DNA of 64,000 bases from Pseudoclavibacter sp. AY1H1 (GCF_002931055.1 NZ_PSXX01000015.1:30997-94996), one strand, 5' to 3'; positions 35,749 to 44,872 are shown, counted from the first letter of the stretch. The notes: generated by a model not told the origin, from the letters alone. Numbers and translations are program-made.

Positions 35749-36651
35749 CTACCAGTGAACTCGAGTGCCCACGAAGAGCGTGATGTACTCAGCTCCGACC
35801 GAGTACTGAGCCGTGTACTCGCTCGATGACAGGATGACGTCCGGCAGCCCGGGCCGAGAACGGCTCTCAGAGCCCTCGGCCGTCCAGCCTTCCGCAGCCA
35901 ACGCCGTCATCCAAGCCTGCACCTGCATCTGGCCGGCGACGGGGACTCGCATCGTCCACGAGCTGGTGGACGTCCCGACGCTGGAGTCGCTCGATTCGCC
36001 GAGCTCCTCCCGGAGGATGCAGTCCTCGAACTGCACATCGCTCGGGAACGGGAAGCCAACCCAGGTCTCGGACGGTGTTGTCCGTGTCGCCGTGACGGTA
36101 CCGGGGCTCGTCTCCTCTTGGAGCATGAGTCGGTACCCGCCGGGCTCGAGAGGCTCCCAGCTCACGATCTTCGTCGCGTCGGCCGCGCTCGGGGCGTTCT
36201 GCATGCGCCCCTCTTCCGCGAACTCCCCATCCGCGTCCCAGATCGGCCCGTCACCGCCATTCGACCGCGCGTCCCCGGCTACGGCGAACTCAGCGAGGAC
36301 GCTCTCGAGGTAGTCGGCAACGGTCTCGTCGGTGGCCGTGGGACTCCACGCGAGCACGTGCAGAAGCCGTCCATCGCAGGCGAACGCATTCTCGGCCCGG
36401 TCGAAGCGCAGGCCGTCTGGTACGGGAAGCGTCATCCCCGATGGCCAGTCGAACCCTGCCACGAAGCCGCCGAGTGACGAGGCCTCGGGCGTCGGCGGGG
36501 CTGACGGCAGTCCGCTCGCTCCCGTGGGCGTCGCCGATGTCGATGCTGCAGCCTCCGGTGCGGGTTCCTCCGCGACCGCACAAGCGGAGATGCCGATCAC
36601 GAGGAGCAGGGCGACGGCCAGGGCGGCGCGGCGGGAGGCATGGCGGGACAT
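35749..36651 (-). CDS. Secreted lipoprotein of unknown function
   Basis: 300 residues. Signal peptide with lipobox LLVIGISACAV (Cys near 24), a Pro/Ala/Thr/Ser linker, then a mixed alpha/beta domain containing GFDWPSGMTLPVPDGLRFDR and a C-terminal SSEYTAQYSVGAEYITLFVG. The overall pattern of a lipoprotein with a polymorphic linker and a small sensing or binding domain gives no function. Same strand as the HTH-membrane gene 131 bp upstream. Confidence 0.7.
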   Translation of the reverse strand: MSRHASRRAALAVALLLVIGISACAVAEEPAPEAAASTSATPTGASGLPSAPPTPEASSLGGFVAGFDWPSGMTLPVPDGLRFDRAENAFACDGRLLHVLAWSPTATDETVADYLESVLAEFAVAGDARSNGGDGPIWDADGEFAEEGRMQNAPSAADATKIVSWEPLEPGGYRLMLQEETSPGTVTATRTTPSETWVGFPFPSDVQFEDCILREELGESSDSSVGTSTSSWTMRVPVAGQMQVQAWMTALAAEGWTAEGSESRSRPGLPDVILSSSEYTAQYSVGAEYITLFVGTRVHW

Positions 36652-36782
36652 GTCTCAGAAGCTACCGACGCGCCCCCGAGTGCCGGTCCGATTCGCCGTT
36701 CAGAACTGTGCGAAAACGGGGCTCGAGGGCGGCCGTCGCGTCACTGAGGGGGCGGTGCCACCGGACGCGGGTGTGAGCGCCC

Positions 36783-37769
36783 TCAGAGCTTGGTGACGAG
36801 GGGAAGATGCTCGGCCGAGAGACCGAACCGTCCGCGGAGGACCGCGAAGATACCGAGGGCAACGCACCCCGTGAGCAGCTTGTCCATGACCGAGGTGACG
36901 ATGTTCGCCGAGAAGACCGCCGCCATGAAGGGAACGCTCATGGCTTCCAGCGAGAGCACGGACACCTTCGACGCGTGCCCACCCTCTGCGTCGAAGAGCG
37001 TCGCGACGACCGGGGCGGCGACGAGCGCGCAGGCAAGAGCCGCGATGAGGTTGAGGACAAGGAAGCGGACCAGCCCGGAGCCCATCCCGAATCGGCGAAC
37101 CCCGTAGCCCCAGACGAGCGCCCCCACGATGTTCACCGGGAGGAACGAGAGCGTCTCAGGATCTCCGACCACGAACCCGAGCGAGCTGGAGGCAACCGCG
37201 ACGATGACGCCGTGCCACGGCCCGAGGGCCAGGGCCGCCACGGCGGTGCCCACCATGTCGAGGTACGCGGAGAGCCTGAAGACGTTGGCGGTGAAGAGGC
37301 CGAGCAGGTTGATCCCCACGCACACCAGGAGCAGCAGCACGACGGCCCACGTGGCCGGTGTGGAGCTCCCGACAGGGGCCATCGGCTCCCCAGCAGCTGG
37401 CGCAGGTCGCGCAGCGGGCGTGACTTCCCTCGACTGCTCCCGAAGGGCTTGGTCCTGTGCTGTCCGTCGCGCGTCACGGCATCGCCGCACCCACGAATCC
37501 GCCTCACGCTCGTCTGCGCCGAGCGCGGTCACGATGTCTCGGAGCAGCTCGGTGTCCAGCCTCGTTCGACCCGCCCGGAAAGCGTTGTAGACCGTCGATC
37601 GCGCAGGAATCGCCGCCGCCGCATGCACGCCTCTGCCCAACCGGAGGTCGGTGATTCGACGCACGAGCTCGGCATAGGAGACCGCCCCGGAGGCTTCCCG
37701 CAGCTCGCGAAGATCGAACGCGATCCTGTCGAAGGAATCGGGACCGAGCGAAGTCGGAGAGTTCGGCAC
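36783..37769 (-). CDS. HTH domain fused to ECF S-component-like membrane domain
   Basis: 328 residues from GTG 37769, which has AAGGAG 5 nt upstream. Residues about 12-95 look like an actinobacterial XRE-type helix-turn-helix (SYAELVRRITDL, PARSTVYNAFRAGRTRLDTE, LLRDIVTALGADEREADSWV). A basic, Ala/Pro-rich linker (about 96-138) leads to six predicted helices with LSAYLDMVGTAVAALALGPW, HGVIVAVASSSLGFVVGDPE and NIVGALVWGYGVRRFG, resembling the S component of energy-coupling-factor vitamin transporters. A membrane-tethered regulator sensing a solute is one reading. Divergent from a lipoprotein gene. Confidence 0.65.
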   Translation of the reverse strand: MPNSPTSLGPDSFDRIAFDLRELREASGAVSYAELVRRITDLRLGRGVHAAAAIPARSTVYNAFRAGRTRLDTELLRDIVTALGADEREADSWVRRCRDARRTAQDQALREQSREVTPAARPAPAAGEPMAPVGSSTPATWAVVLLLLVCVGINLLGLFTANVFRLSAYLDMVGTAVAALALGPWHGVIVAVASSSLGFVVGDPETLSFLPVNIVGALVWGYGVRRFGMGSGLVRFLVLNLIAALACALVAAPVVATLFDAEGGHASKVSVLSLEAMSVPFMAAVFSANIVTSVMDKLLTGCVALGIFAVLRGRFGLSAEHLPLVTKL

Positions 37770-37990
37770 CACCGCTCCTTCGTCTCCCCAGAGCTCAGCC
37801 CGCGCATTCAGGAGGAAGGGCTCTCTCACGTATCTCGCCGGTGCAAACCTACACGGAAGCCCGTTCGACTGTTCAGCCTTGTGCGAAAACGCCAGACCAC
37901 GGCAGAACCGGTGAGGACGGCTCCTACCGTGAGAGGGAACGACACGCGCCGTCGCGCCTGTCTGCACCTCATCGGAAGGCGGAGGATCTC

Positions 37991-39073
37991 TTGGGCAAGC
38001 GCAATCGAATGGACACGGCGAGGGCGTTCGTGCTGGGGATGAGCGGGCTGCTCGTGCTCACCGGATGCGCGAGCACGAGCACGCCTGGCGGTCCGAGCTC
38101 CGCGCCGTCCGAGACCACGCAGGACCAGCCGGCGACATCGATGCCGATCACCACTCCGGCGCCCATCAGTCTCCCGACCTGCGACGACATGAACGCGACT
38201 GCCCTGCAGCAGTACCTCGACTACGGCCCCGAGGTCTTCAGCGTGCCGGCCGGTGAAACCGACCGCGCGACCTTCGACGAACTCGCTGGCACGAAGGCGC
38301 AGGCGGCGATGGACGCGGCGGCGCAGACGCGGGGCTGCCAGTGGCCCGTGCACATGGAGGGCATGGTGACGCAGTACGTCTCAGAACTCGACGCCGCCCA
38401 GCAGGGTCCCCTCATCGACGCGCTCCGCGACGACCCGGACGCAACGGAGGCGTCCGTCGGCGACGCGGCCACGTTCACGTACGTCATCCAGGCGCCAAGC
38501 CTCGCGATGGCGAACACGCAGGCCACCCACATCTTCCTCGGGGACACCTGGACGGTGATCTTCGACCGCGCGGGCCAGCGAGACTACGTGCAGGCCGCCA
38601 TCGACGGGCTCCTCCGAGCAAACCCGGCGCTCGCCGACAGCGCCCCGGAAGACGGCGATGCCGAAGCGTCCGATGCCGGTCAGTGCTCGGGACTGACGGG
38701 CAGCGCGGCTCTCGCCAAATGGGCGCCGGAGGCCGAAGGAAGCATGCCGTGGGACCTCACGGGGCAGTTCAGTGACACGAGTGGCTACGACGACTGCGCG
38801 GATCTCTCCTGGGTGCAGTTGCGGCCGGAGTCCTGCTGCACGCGGTTCTCGGTAACACCACTGCTGCTCTTCCACGACGGCGTGTTCGTGCCTCCGACGA
38901 CCGGTGACTACGCGGTCGAGTCCGTGCAGCGCATCTCCGACGGCGAGATCTCCGTGACCTACATGTGGCAGGGCGAGGACATCGCCGGGCCAGCGAAGAC
39001 GGCAACCTCCGTGTACGCCTGGGACGAGGCGAGCGCGTCGATCACGCGGACCGGCGAACTTCCGCCCATGTGA
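37991..39073 (+). CDS. Secreted lipoprotein, unknown function
   Basis: 360 residues. TTG 37991 is chosen because GGAGGA lies 4 nt upstream and it supplies the basic n-region (MGKRNRMDTARAF) of the signal peptide; ATG 38009 lacks a ribosome site. Lipobox VLTGCAS, then a Ser/Pro/Thr linker and two similar cysteine-containing halves (ISLPTCDDMNATALQQYL with TRGCQWPVH; AGQCSGLTGSAALAKWAPEA with YDDCADLSW), which looks like an internal duplication. No function recognised. Confidence 0.7.
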   Translation: MGKRNRMDTARAFVLGMSGLLVLTGCASTSTPGGPSSAPSETTQDQPATSMPITTPAPISLPTCDDMNATALQQYLDYGPEVFSVPAGETDRATFDELAGTKAQAAMDAAAQTRGCQWPVHMEGMVTQYVSELDAAQQGPLIDALRDDPDATEASVGDAATFTYVIQAPSLAMANTQATHIFLGDTWTVIFDRAGQRDYVQAAIDGLLRANPALADSAPEDGDAEASDAGQCSGLTGSAALAKWAPEAEGSMPWDLTGQFSDTSGYDDCADLSWVQLRPESCCTRFSVTPLLLFHDGVFVPPTTGDYAVESVQRISDGEISVTYMWQGEDIAGPAKTATSVYAWDEASASITRTGELPPM

Positions 39074-39120
39074 CCGACCGGCCCTGCTCAGCTTCAGCCG
39101 CCCCACCTAGAGTTGGTGCG

Positions 39121-39969
39121 GTGACCCACCCCCACGATGACACCCAGGGAGTCCGCGGCGAGCTCGCCCAGGACACCACCATCGACAATCGCGCCCCGAG
39201 GCCACCCCGGTCGAAGGCTGGACGCGCCGTCGAGCAGAGCGTTCGGGTCGTCGGCGACAAGGTCGGCCCCAACAGCGCACTCATCCTGCTGCTCGTGATC
39301 GGACTCGCGATCGTGATCGGGCTCAGCGCGCTCGCGGCCGAGATCTACGAGAACGTCACCGACAGCGACGGCGTGGCCGGCCTCGACCAGCCCCTCCTCG
39401 ACTACGCCATCACCCTGCGAGCGCCGCTCGCCGACATGCTCATCACGGCGTACACCGACATCGCCGGGCAGATCGGCATGCCCATCATCGCCGTCGCCGC
39501 GCTCCTCATCCTCTCCATCCGGCGCCGCTCCTGGACGCCCGTGATCCTCATCGTCGCCGCGGGCGGCGGGTCGCTGCTCATGACGGTCGCGGGGAAGAAC
39601 CTCATCGGCCGGGTCCGCCCGGACCAGGCGGAAGCCGTGCCGCCGTACGAGCACTCGGCGTCGTTCCCCAGCGGGCACACCCTCAACGCGGTGGCAGTCG
39701 TCGGGGTCATCGCGTACCTGCTCATCCTGCGCAGACAGACCAAGCGCGCACGGGTGCTGATCGCGCTCGGCGCCGTGGTCTTCGCGATCACGGTCGGGAT
39801 CTCGCGGGTGTATCTCGGGCACCACTGGTTCACGGATGTGCTCGCCGGCTGGGTGCTCGGCGCGGCCTGGCTCGCGTTCGTGATCTTCGCGCACCGCGTG
39901 TACCTGTCGATCCGCGAGCATCGTCACGAGCGGCGCGCGGCGCTCGACCCGGCGAACGATCCACAGTGA
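39121..39969 (+). CDS. PAP2 family phosphatase
   Basis: 282 residues, six predicted helices after a 45-residue cytoplasmic N-tail. The three phosphatase motifs are complete: KNLIGRVRP, SASFPSGHTLNA and SRVYLGHHWFTDV. It should dephosphorylate a lipid phosphate such as undecaprenyl pyrophosphate or phosphatidate on the outer face of the membrane. GTG start; no strong ribosome site. A basic C-tail follows the last helix. Confidence 0.88.
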   Translation: MTHPHDDTQGVRGELAQDTTIDNRAPRPPRSKAGRAVEQSVRVVGDKVGPNSALILLLVIGLAIVIGLSALAAEIYENVTDSDGVAGLDQPLLDYAITLRAPLADMLITAYTDIAGQIGMPIIAVAALLILSIRRRSWTPVILIVAAGGGSLLMTVAGKNLIGRVRPDQAEAVPPYEHSASFPSGHTLNAVAVVGVIAYLLILRRQTKRARVLIALGAVVFAITVGISRVYLGHHWFTDVLAGWVLGAAWLAFVIFAHRVYLSIREHRHERRAALDPANDPQ

Positions 39970-40048
39970 CGACGTCTCCGCAACCCCTTCGCACGGGTGT
40001 CCCAGCATGACGGAGGCTCCACTCAAGCCACGTGCCTAGGGTCGGGAC

Positions 40049-40312
40049 ATGGTTCATTTCAAGAAGCGAGTGTCCACGGTCATCGCCGGTGCCGTCGTCG
40101 CGGGCGGCCTCATGTTCGGCGGGGCGACCGCCGCGCAGGCAGCCACCGCCAACATGAGCGTCGGGCCGTTCTCGACGGCGAGCGAGTGCGAGGCGGCCAA
40201 GGTCACGTACATCTCCTCCTGGACGAAGATCAGCCAGGGATGCACGTACTACCCGCAGCAAGGTGGCTTCACCGACAACGGGTACTACTTCCACTACCGC
40301 GCGATCGCCTGA
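40049..40312 (+). CDS. Small secreted protein
   Basis: 87 residues. Signal peptide KKRVSTVIAGAVVAGGLMFG with AxA cleavage near AAQAA (about 32); the mature 55 residues hold two cysteines (ASECEAAK and SQGCTYYP), probably one disulfide, and an aromatic C-terminus (YYFHYRAIA). Resembles small secreted proteins of actinobacteria of unknown function. A strong hairpin terminator follows. Confidence 0.7.
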   Translation: MVHFKKRVSTVIAGAVVAGGLMFGGATAAQAATANMSVGPFSTASECEAAKVTYISSWTKISQGCTYYPQQGGFTDNGYYFHYRAIA

Positions 40313-40336
40313 GCTACGGCTCCAGCAGATCTCGAC

Positions 40337-40375
40337 GACTCCGCCCCGCATCCACGATGGATGCGGGGCGGAGTC
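40337..40375. terminator. Hairpin terminator
   Basis: Perfect 18-bp stem (GACTCCGCCCCGCATCCA and its complement) with a CGA loop, followed by TCGTT. Serves the small secreted protein gene and possibly the convergent ATP-grasp gene. Confidence 0.75.
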
Positions 40376-40440
40376 TCGTTCAACGGGGCTCAGCTGTGCT
40401 CAGCCGGGCTCGGCGGGGTTGAGCAGGGGTCCGGCGTTGC

Positions 40441-41652
40441 TCAGACGCGCTGCTCGTGTACGGCCTCGAGCGAGGCCCGATCCTCGGGGAGCATCCCGTC
40501 GATCGGCTCCCCATTCCAGACGATGTCATCGCCGAGCGCGGCGAGCAGCTCCTTGCGCTCACCGTGGGTGAGCTGCGCACCGTGCACGATCGTCGCGGGG
40601 CTCCACAGCATCGCCAGCTCGTCGTGCCATCCCGCGCCGATGTCGCGCACGTGCAGCAGGTCGTGGAGCGACTTCGGGAGGTGCTTGATGGGCTCGGCGA
40701 ACGCATCCGCCAGCACCGCCAGCTTCACCTGACGTTCGACGCCAGGCGCCACGACGAACGGCTCGGAGTTCGTGCCCTGGAAGGCGGCCGAGACCTCGTC
40801 GGCTTCGAGCAGGATGACACCGCTGGTGGGGCGCGGGTTGCATTCGATCGCGAACAGCCCGCCATCGTTGTCGACGAAGTCGAACGACAGCTGGCCCGTG
40901 TAGTTCGGGTCGAGGGTGTCGACGAGCCGCTGCGTGTAGTCGAGCGTCTCCGTGCTGTCGATCGCGAGGAACGAGATGCCCGTGCTGTGCGCCCACTGCT
41001 CGGGTGCGCGGTACGTGCAGTGCGCCGTGACACGGCCGTCGACGACGATGCTGTATGTGCAGATCATGGGGCCGTCCACGAAGGGCTGCACGAGCCACGG
41101 CTGGTCGGGCGTCGGCGCGGCCTCGTCGACCGACATCTTGCCCGCGAGCGGACCCGTGTTGGTGAGGAGCCCGACGCCGCCACGCGAGAACGCGGCGCGA
41201 GCGAAGAACTTCGGGTACGTGTCGATGGCCGCGAGCAGCTCCTCGTGGCTCGTCGCGACGATCGTCTCGGGCACCGGCACGCCTGCCTCCTGCGCGAGCC
41301 GCTTGAAGCTGGCCTTGTCGTGCAGGCGCGCGAGCTGCTCGAATCCGCCCGTGAACACGCTCGTGCCGTCCGGGAGCTCGTGGCCGCGGGCTGCGAGGTA
41401 GAAGGCTTCCTCGAACGTCGGGATGACGACCTCGATGTGCTGCTCTGCCGCGATCTTCGCGACGTCGGCGATGAACTCGTCCGTCTTGGCGCGCGGCGAG
41501 TTCGTCACGAAATGCCCCGCGAGGTACCTCGAATGGCTGCCGATGGCCCCCTCGTACGTGTCGCTCGCGAACACCGTGTGGCCCGTGCTGCCGAGCTTGC
41601 GGATGATGTCGAGCGCAAACGTGTTCCGGGAACTGGTGACAAGTACTCGCAC
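40441..41652 (-). CDS. ATP-grasp enzyme (carbamoyl-phosphate synthase-like)
   Basis: 403 residues. N-terminal Rossmann-like VLVTSSRNTFALDIIRKLGS and TGHTVFASDTYEG, the ATP-grasp core with DKASFKRLAQEAGVPVPETI, FFARAAFSRGGVG, and metal-binding GLFAIECNPRPTSGVILLEA. Members ligate a carboxylate to an amine or thiol using ATP. No partner gene is adjacent, so neither substrate is known. Preceded by a GAGAGGA site before ATG 41652. Confidence 0.78.
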   Translation of the reverse strand: MRVLVTSSRNTFALDIIRKLGSTGHTVFASDTYEGAIGSHSRYLAGHFVTNSPRAKTDEFIADVAKIAAEQHIEVVIPTFEEAFYLAARGHELPDGTSVFTGGFEQLARLHDKASFKRLAQEAGVPVPETIVATSHEELLAAIDTYPKFFARAAFSRGGVGLLTNTGPLAGKMSVDEAAPTPDQPWLVQPFVDGPMICTYSIVVDGRVTAHCTYRAPEQWAHSTGISFLAIDSTETLDYTQRLVDTLDPNYTGQLSFDFVDNDGGLFAIECNPRPTSGVILLEADEVSAAFQGTNSEPFVVAPGVERQVKLAVLADAFAEPIKHLPKSLHDLLHVRDIGAGWHDELAMLWSPATIVHGAQLTHGERKELLAALGDDIVWNGEPIDGMLPEDRASLEAVHEQRV

Positions 41653-41829
41653 GGTGGATCCTCTCGAAGGGGGAGATCGGGGTCACGCCAGCCTAGTGAA
41701 GTGCTCCTCGCCGCCTCGCCCCGGGGATTCGCGGGGAAACTCCCCGTCGAACTCCCCGTTTCGGCATCGCGGGCCGACGTGCCGGTCGCCACTCCCGGCG
41801 ATGTCGGTGGCCGGTGCTGTACTGGGCGG

Positions 41830-43014
41830 ATGGAGATTCAGGGGTGGGTTGCGCTGAGCTTTGTGCTCGGGGCGACGGTTGCAGTCATCATCGCGCTCGT
41901 GGTTCGGATGCGCGCGAACAGGCGCTGGCGGGCGACGCTCGACGAGCGGCAGAACGCCGCCGAGGTCGAGCGGAAGGCGCTCACCGCCGAGGCCGAGCGC
42001 GCCCACGCGCAGCTCCGGCAGCAGAAGCAGGAGCTGCAGGAAGAGGCTGAGGCGCGCCTCGAGCGCCTCGCGCTCCAGCACGAGGCCGCGTTCCAAGACC
42101 GGCGGATGCTCGTCGACTTCCTCAAGGACCGCGCCAGGCGTTCGATCGAGACGGAACTCGTGTCCCGGGAGGCGATCCTGCGGGCCAGCGAGACACTCGG
42201 GCTGAACGGCGTGCTCGCGACTCGCACGTTCATCCTCGTCCAGGAGGGCATGAGCACCAACCGCCACGTCATCCAGCTCGACCACGTGCTGCTCACCGAC
42301 GCGGGCGCCCTCCTCATCGACCACAGGACCTGGGACGGCGTCATCTTCGACGGGGTCCGGCCCAGCGAGGCGCAGCCGGCCTTCGGCAACCTCGTCGACG
42401 ATGTGGCGCTGCGTCCACCGTTCGCCCTGCAGATCACGAGCGGCGCCGCCACCACCCCAGACAGCACCGCCCCGCACGGCGGCGCCGCGGAGAGCTCCCT
42501 CCGGGTGCTGACGCACCTCGGGCAGTCAGCACCGCGCAGCCAGGCGCTCGCCCATGCGACGCACCTCGCGGGTCTGAGCGAACAGACCCTCGGCGAGTCC
42601 ATCGCCGTCGACACCTGCGTCTTCTACTCGAACGCCACCGCGACCGTCTACACCGATGCCGCGACGCTCACGCCATCGGCCGACCGCACGGCCGTCGTCG
42701 CCGACGAGGCGCAGTTCCTCGACCTCCTCACGCGGCGCGAGCGCGCCAGGCGCCGCCCGCTTGAGGTCGAGCAGATCGAGCGGCTCACGGCGCTCCTCCA
42801 CGAACAGGGCGCGAAGATCGACGCATTCGGCGACTACGCGCGCCTGATGCCCGCGCCCGAGCCGCTGGACGAGGCGGGCGCGGATGCGCACGCAGGTGCG
42901 GGCGCAGGAGCAGGGGCAGGGGCAGGCGCGAGTGCGGGCGCCGATGCGGGCGCCGATGCGGGCGCCGATGCGGGCGCCGAGGCATTGGTGCCGGCCGGCA
43001 GCATCTCGGGGTAG
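41830..43014 (+). CDS. Membrane-anchored NERD-like coiled-coil protein
   Basis: 394 residues. An N-terminal helix (WVALSFVLGATVAVIIALVV, about 5-26), then a long charged coiled coil (about 30-100, ERKALTAEAERAHAQLRQQK). A beta-rich domain with HVIQLDHVLLTDAGALLIDH followed by RTWDGVIF resembles the nuclease-related NERD fold (DH...D...R/K). The C-terminus is an Ala/Gly/Asp repeat encoded by a 12-nt microsatellite. Role in DNA processing at the membrane is inferred only. Confidence 0.6.
   Translation: MEIQGWVALSFVLGATVAVIIALVVRMRANRRWRATLDERQNAAEVERKALTAEAERAHAQLRQQKQELQEEAEARLERLALQHEAAFQDRRMLVDFLKDRARRSIETELVSREAILRASETLGLNGVLATRTFILVQEGMSTNRHVIQLDHVLLTDAGALLIDHRTWDGVIFDGVRPSEAQPAFGNLVDDVALRPPFALQITSGAATTPDSTAPHGGAAESSLRVLTHLGQSAPRSQALAHATHLAGLSEQTLGESIAVDTCVFYSNATATVYTDAATLTPSADRTAVVADEAQFLDLLTRRERARRRPLEVEQIERLTALLHEQGAKIDAFGDYARLMPAPEPLDEAGADAHAGAGAGAGAGAGASAGADAGADAGADAGAEALVPAGSISG
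42934..42981 (+). repeat. 12-bp repeat encoding AGAD units
   Basis: GCGGGCGCCGAT occurs three times, followed by one GCGGGCGCCGAG, in frame, giving Ala-Gly-Ala-Asp units at the end of the NERD-like protein. A run of GGGGCA/GGCGCA units (about 42896-42930) precedes it. Confidence 0.8.
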
Positions 43015-43120
43015 CGTCCGGGCGGCGCTGGGCTGCGCTTGCCGGCTGGGCTCTACCGCGTGGCTGAAGAGCTGCAGCGCGTGGCCGAAGACATACAGCG
43101 CGTGCCGAGGAGATACACGA

Positions 43121-43145
43121 AAGGCCCCGCTCAGCGGGGCCTTTT
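43121..43145. terminator. Rho-independent terminator
   Basis: AAGGCCCCGCTCAGCGGGGC followed by CTTTT forms a GC-rich stem with T-tails on both strands. Serves the tRNA-Gln gene on the minus strand and perhaps the NERD-like gene. Confidence 0.8.
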
Positions 43146-43177
43146 CGTCATGTTCACATCTGTGGTGTTCACATTTG

Positions 43178-43249
43178 CTGGGGTACCTGGACTCGAACCA
43201 AGAACAAAGGTACCAGAAACCTCCGTGTTGCCAATTACACCATACCCCA
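43178..43249 (-). tRNA. tRNA-Gln, anticodon CUG
   Basis: 72 nt cloverleaf on the minus strand: acceptor TGGGGTA/TACCCCA, D arm GTGT/ACAC, anticodon stem GAGGT/ACCTT with loop TTCTGGT (anticodon CTG), T arm CTTGG/CCAGG with loop TTCGAGT, discriminator G, CCA not encoded. It reads CAG codons. A terminator lies 33 bp downstream. Confidence 0.95.
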
Positions 43250-43344
43250 CTGGCACCGAAGCGCCTCAGAGAGCATAGCGCACTCCCGGAGGCTGGACAA
43301 ATCAGCGCGTCGAACGACCGGGTCGCGCCCGTCGCGCCCTCGAC

Positions 43345-44430
43345 TCAGAGGCCCAGCAGGTCCCGGTCGACCGCCATGCCGGTCTGTGCCCCGTTGCCCG
43401 CGGCGACGATGAGCATCTGTGGACCCGGGCCCGTCAGCTCGCCCGTCGCGTAGATGCCGGGCACGCTCGTGCGGCCCTGGGCATCCGCCGCCACGAGGCC
43501 GAAGCCGTCGAACTCGATGCCGAGCTCGCTCGCGAAGTCGAGCTTCGCGACGTAATCGGGCCGCACGAACACGGCCTCGGCCGTCACGACGTCGCCGTCG
43601 GCGAGCGCAACGCCCGTCACGCCACCCGGTCCGCCCTCGACGTCGACGACGTCACGCGTCTCGACGACCACGCCGCGTTCGACGAGATCGAACTCCTGCA
43701 GCTCGGCGAGCTGCCCCTCGGCCGCGAAGACCGTGAGCGCTCCGGTGAAGCGTGTGAGCTGCACCGCCCGCTTGTACAGGTCGGTGACGCCGGGTGCCGC
43801 GATGACCGAGACTCGGCGGTCGCGCTGCGTCCATCCGTCGCACTCGACGCAGCTGTGGATGCTCGTGCCGTAGAACGCGCGCAGCATGGGCAGTGCGGGC
43901 AGCACCTCGGTGAGGCCCGTCGCGAAGACGACCGAGCGGGCGAACACGGCTCGTGCGGGCGTGCCGCGCACGCCCTTCGCCTCGACCGCGAAGCGGTACG
44001 GGACCCGCACGCCGTCGCGGCGGCGCGACGCGATCTCGCGCGGGTCGGCGGTCGTCGGCTGACCCCCAGCGCCCGCCACCCCACCGGCGACGAAGCCGAA
44101 CGAGCCCTCGAATGCCGGCCCCTGCGACACCCCCGCGCCGACGACCTCCTCCTCGGTGAGCGCCCGGACGCGCGTGACCTGGGCGAACTGGATCTCGGCA
44201 TCCTCGTAGGCCTCCACGTCTTCGCGGCCGAGCCTGCGCAGCTCGTTCGGAGGAGTGTGGTCGCGGGTCAGGAACCCGTGGGCTTCCAGCGTCGCCGAGT
44301 GGCGGGGCCGGTTGCCGTCGAGCACCAGGGTCGAGTAGCGGTGCCGCGCGAGGATCAGCGCGGCCTGCAGCCCGGCAGGGCCACCCCCGATGACGACGAC
44401 GTCATAGTGCGTGCCCAACGCCTCGGTCAT
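43345..44430 (-). CDS. Thioredoxin reductase-like flavoprotein
   Basis: 361 residues. FAD motif [20 protein letters not shown], then a [12 protein letters not shown] segment whose CxxC (CVEC) aligns with the redox-active CATC of thioredoxin reductase, NADPH region [20 protein letters not shown] and final [20 protein letters not shown]. It is about 50 residues longer than bacterial TrxB, the extra sequence lying at about 105-160. A DtxR-like iron box at 44482-44500 lies upstream, so it may be a ferric-siderophore or ferredoxin-type reductase rather than the housekeeping TrxB. ATG 44430 has GGGAGGA 4 nt upstream. Confidence 0.8.
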   Translation of the reverse strand: MTEALGTHYDVVVIGGGPAGLQAALILARHRYSTLVLDGNRPRHSATLEAHGFLTRDHTPPNELRRLGREDVEAYEDAEIQFAQVTRVRALTEEEVVGAGVSQGPAFEGSFGFVAGGVAGAGGQPTTADPREIASRRRDGVRVPYRFAVEAKGVRGTPARAVFARSVVFATGLTEVLPALPMLRAFYGTSIHSCVECDGWTQRDRRVSVIAAPGVTDLYKRAVQLTRFTGALTVFAAEGQLAELQEFDLVERGVVVETRDVVDVEGGPGGVTGVALADGDVVTAEAVFVRPDYVAKLDFASELGIEFDGFGLVAADAQGRTSVPGIYATGELTGPGPQMLIVAAGNGAQTGMAVDRDLLGL

Positions 44431-44481
44431 GCGGTCCTCCCGGAGTCTCGCGCCCACCAGCTCAGGACGGCGGGCATCCTC

Positions 44482-44500
44482 TTAGGTTAGCCTCACCCTT
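44482..44500 (-). promoter_or_regulatory. DtxR/IdeR-type iron box
   Basis: TTAGGTTAGCCTCACCCTT matches the first half of the DtxR consensus TTAGGTTAGGCTAACCTAA almost exactly. It is about 50 bp upstream of the flavoprotein start. Confidence 0.55.
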
Positions 44501-44583
44501 CGCGACGTGCGAGGGCGGCGCGAGTCGCCGAGCATCCCCGCGAGCGTGCCAACTCCCCGCGAGCGAGCCCACTCCCCCACAAA

Positions 44584-44659
44584 CGAGTCTCGGGATGGGT
44601 AGCGCGCTTCCGGATGGGAAAGAACCCATCCGGAGGCGCGCTACTCATCCCGAAACGAG
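44584..44659. repeat. 76-bp hairpin repeat, copy 1
   Basis: Imperfect inverted repeat with 35-nt arms and a 6-nt AAAGAA loop; inner part GGATGGG/CCCATCC perfect. The flanking ACTCCCCCACAAACGAG is shared with copy 2. Sits between gltX and the flavoprotein gene in a 510-bp gap with no convincing gene. Confidence 0.8.
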
Positions 44660-44798
44660 GAGCGGATGCGAGTGCGCGGGTGTGCGGGGCCAGCGGATGC
44701 GCGGCGCAGAGCGGCGCCGAGCACGAGCCGCAACGCGGACTCCGCCACCAGGCGCGACTCGACGCAGAGTCGAGCGCGCAAGACCACTCCCCCACAAA

Positions 44799-44872
44799 CG
44801 AGTCTCGGGATGGGTAACGCGCTTCCGGATGGGAAAGAACCCATCAGGAAGCGCGCTCCCCATCCCGAGACG
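44799..44872. repeat. 74-bp hairpin repeat, copy 2
   Basis: Second copy of the 44584 hairpin, about 215 bp from the first and in the same orientation, with the same loop AAAGAA and the same 17-bp left flank. It ends 69 bp from the gltX stop, so could act as a terminator. Confidence 0.8.

Noticed and set aside
40049..40312. Bacteriocin precursor
   Set aside because: It has an ordinary signal peptide with AxA cleavage, no leader GG motif, and no transporter or modification gene beside it.
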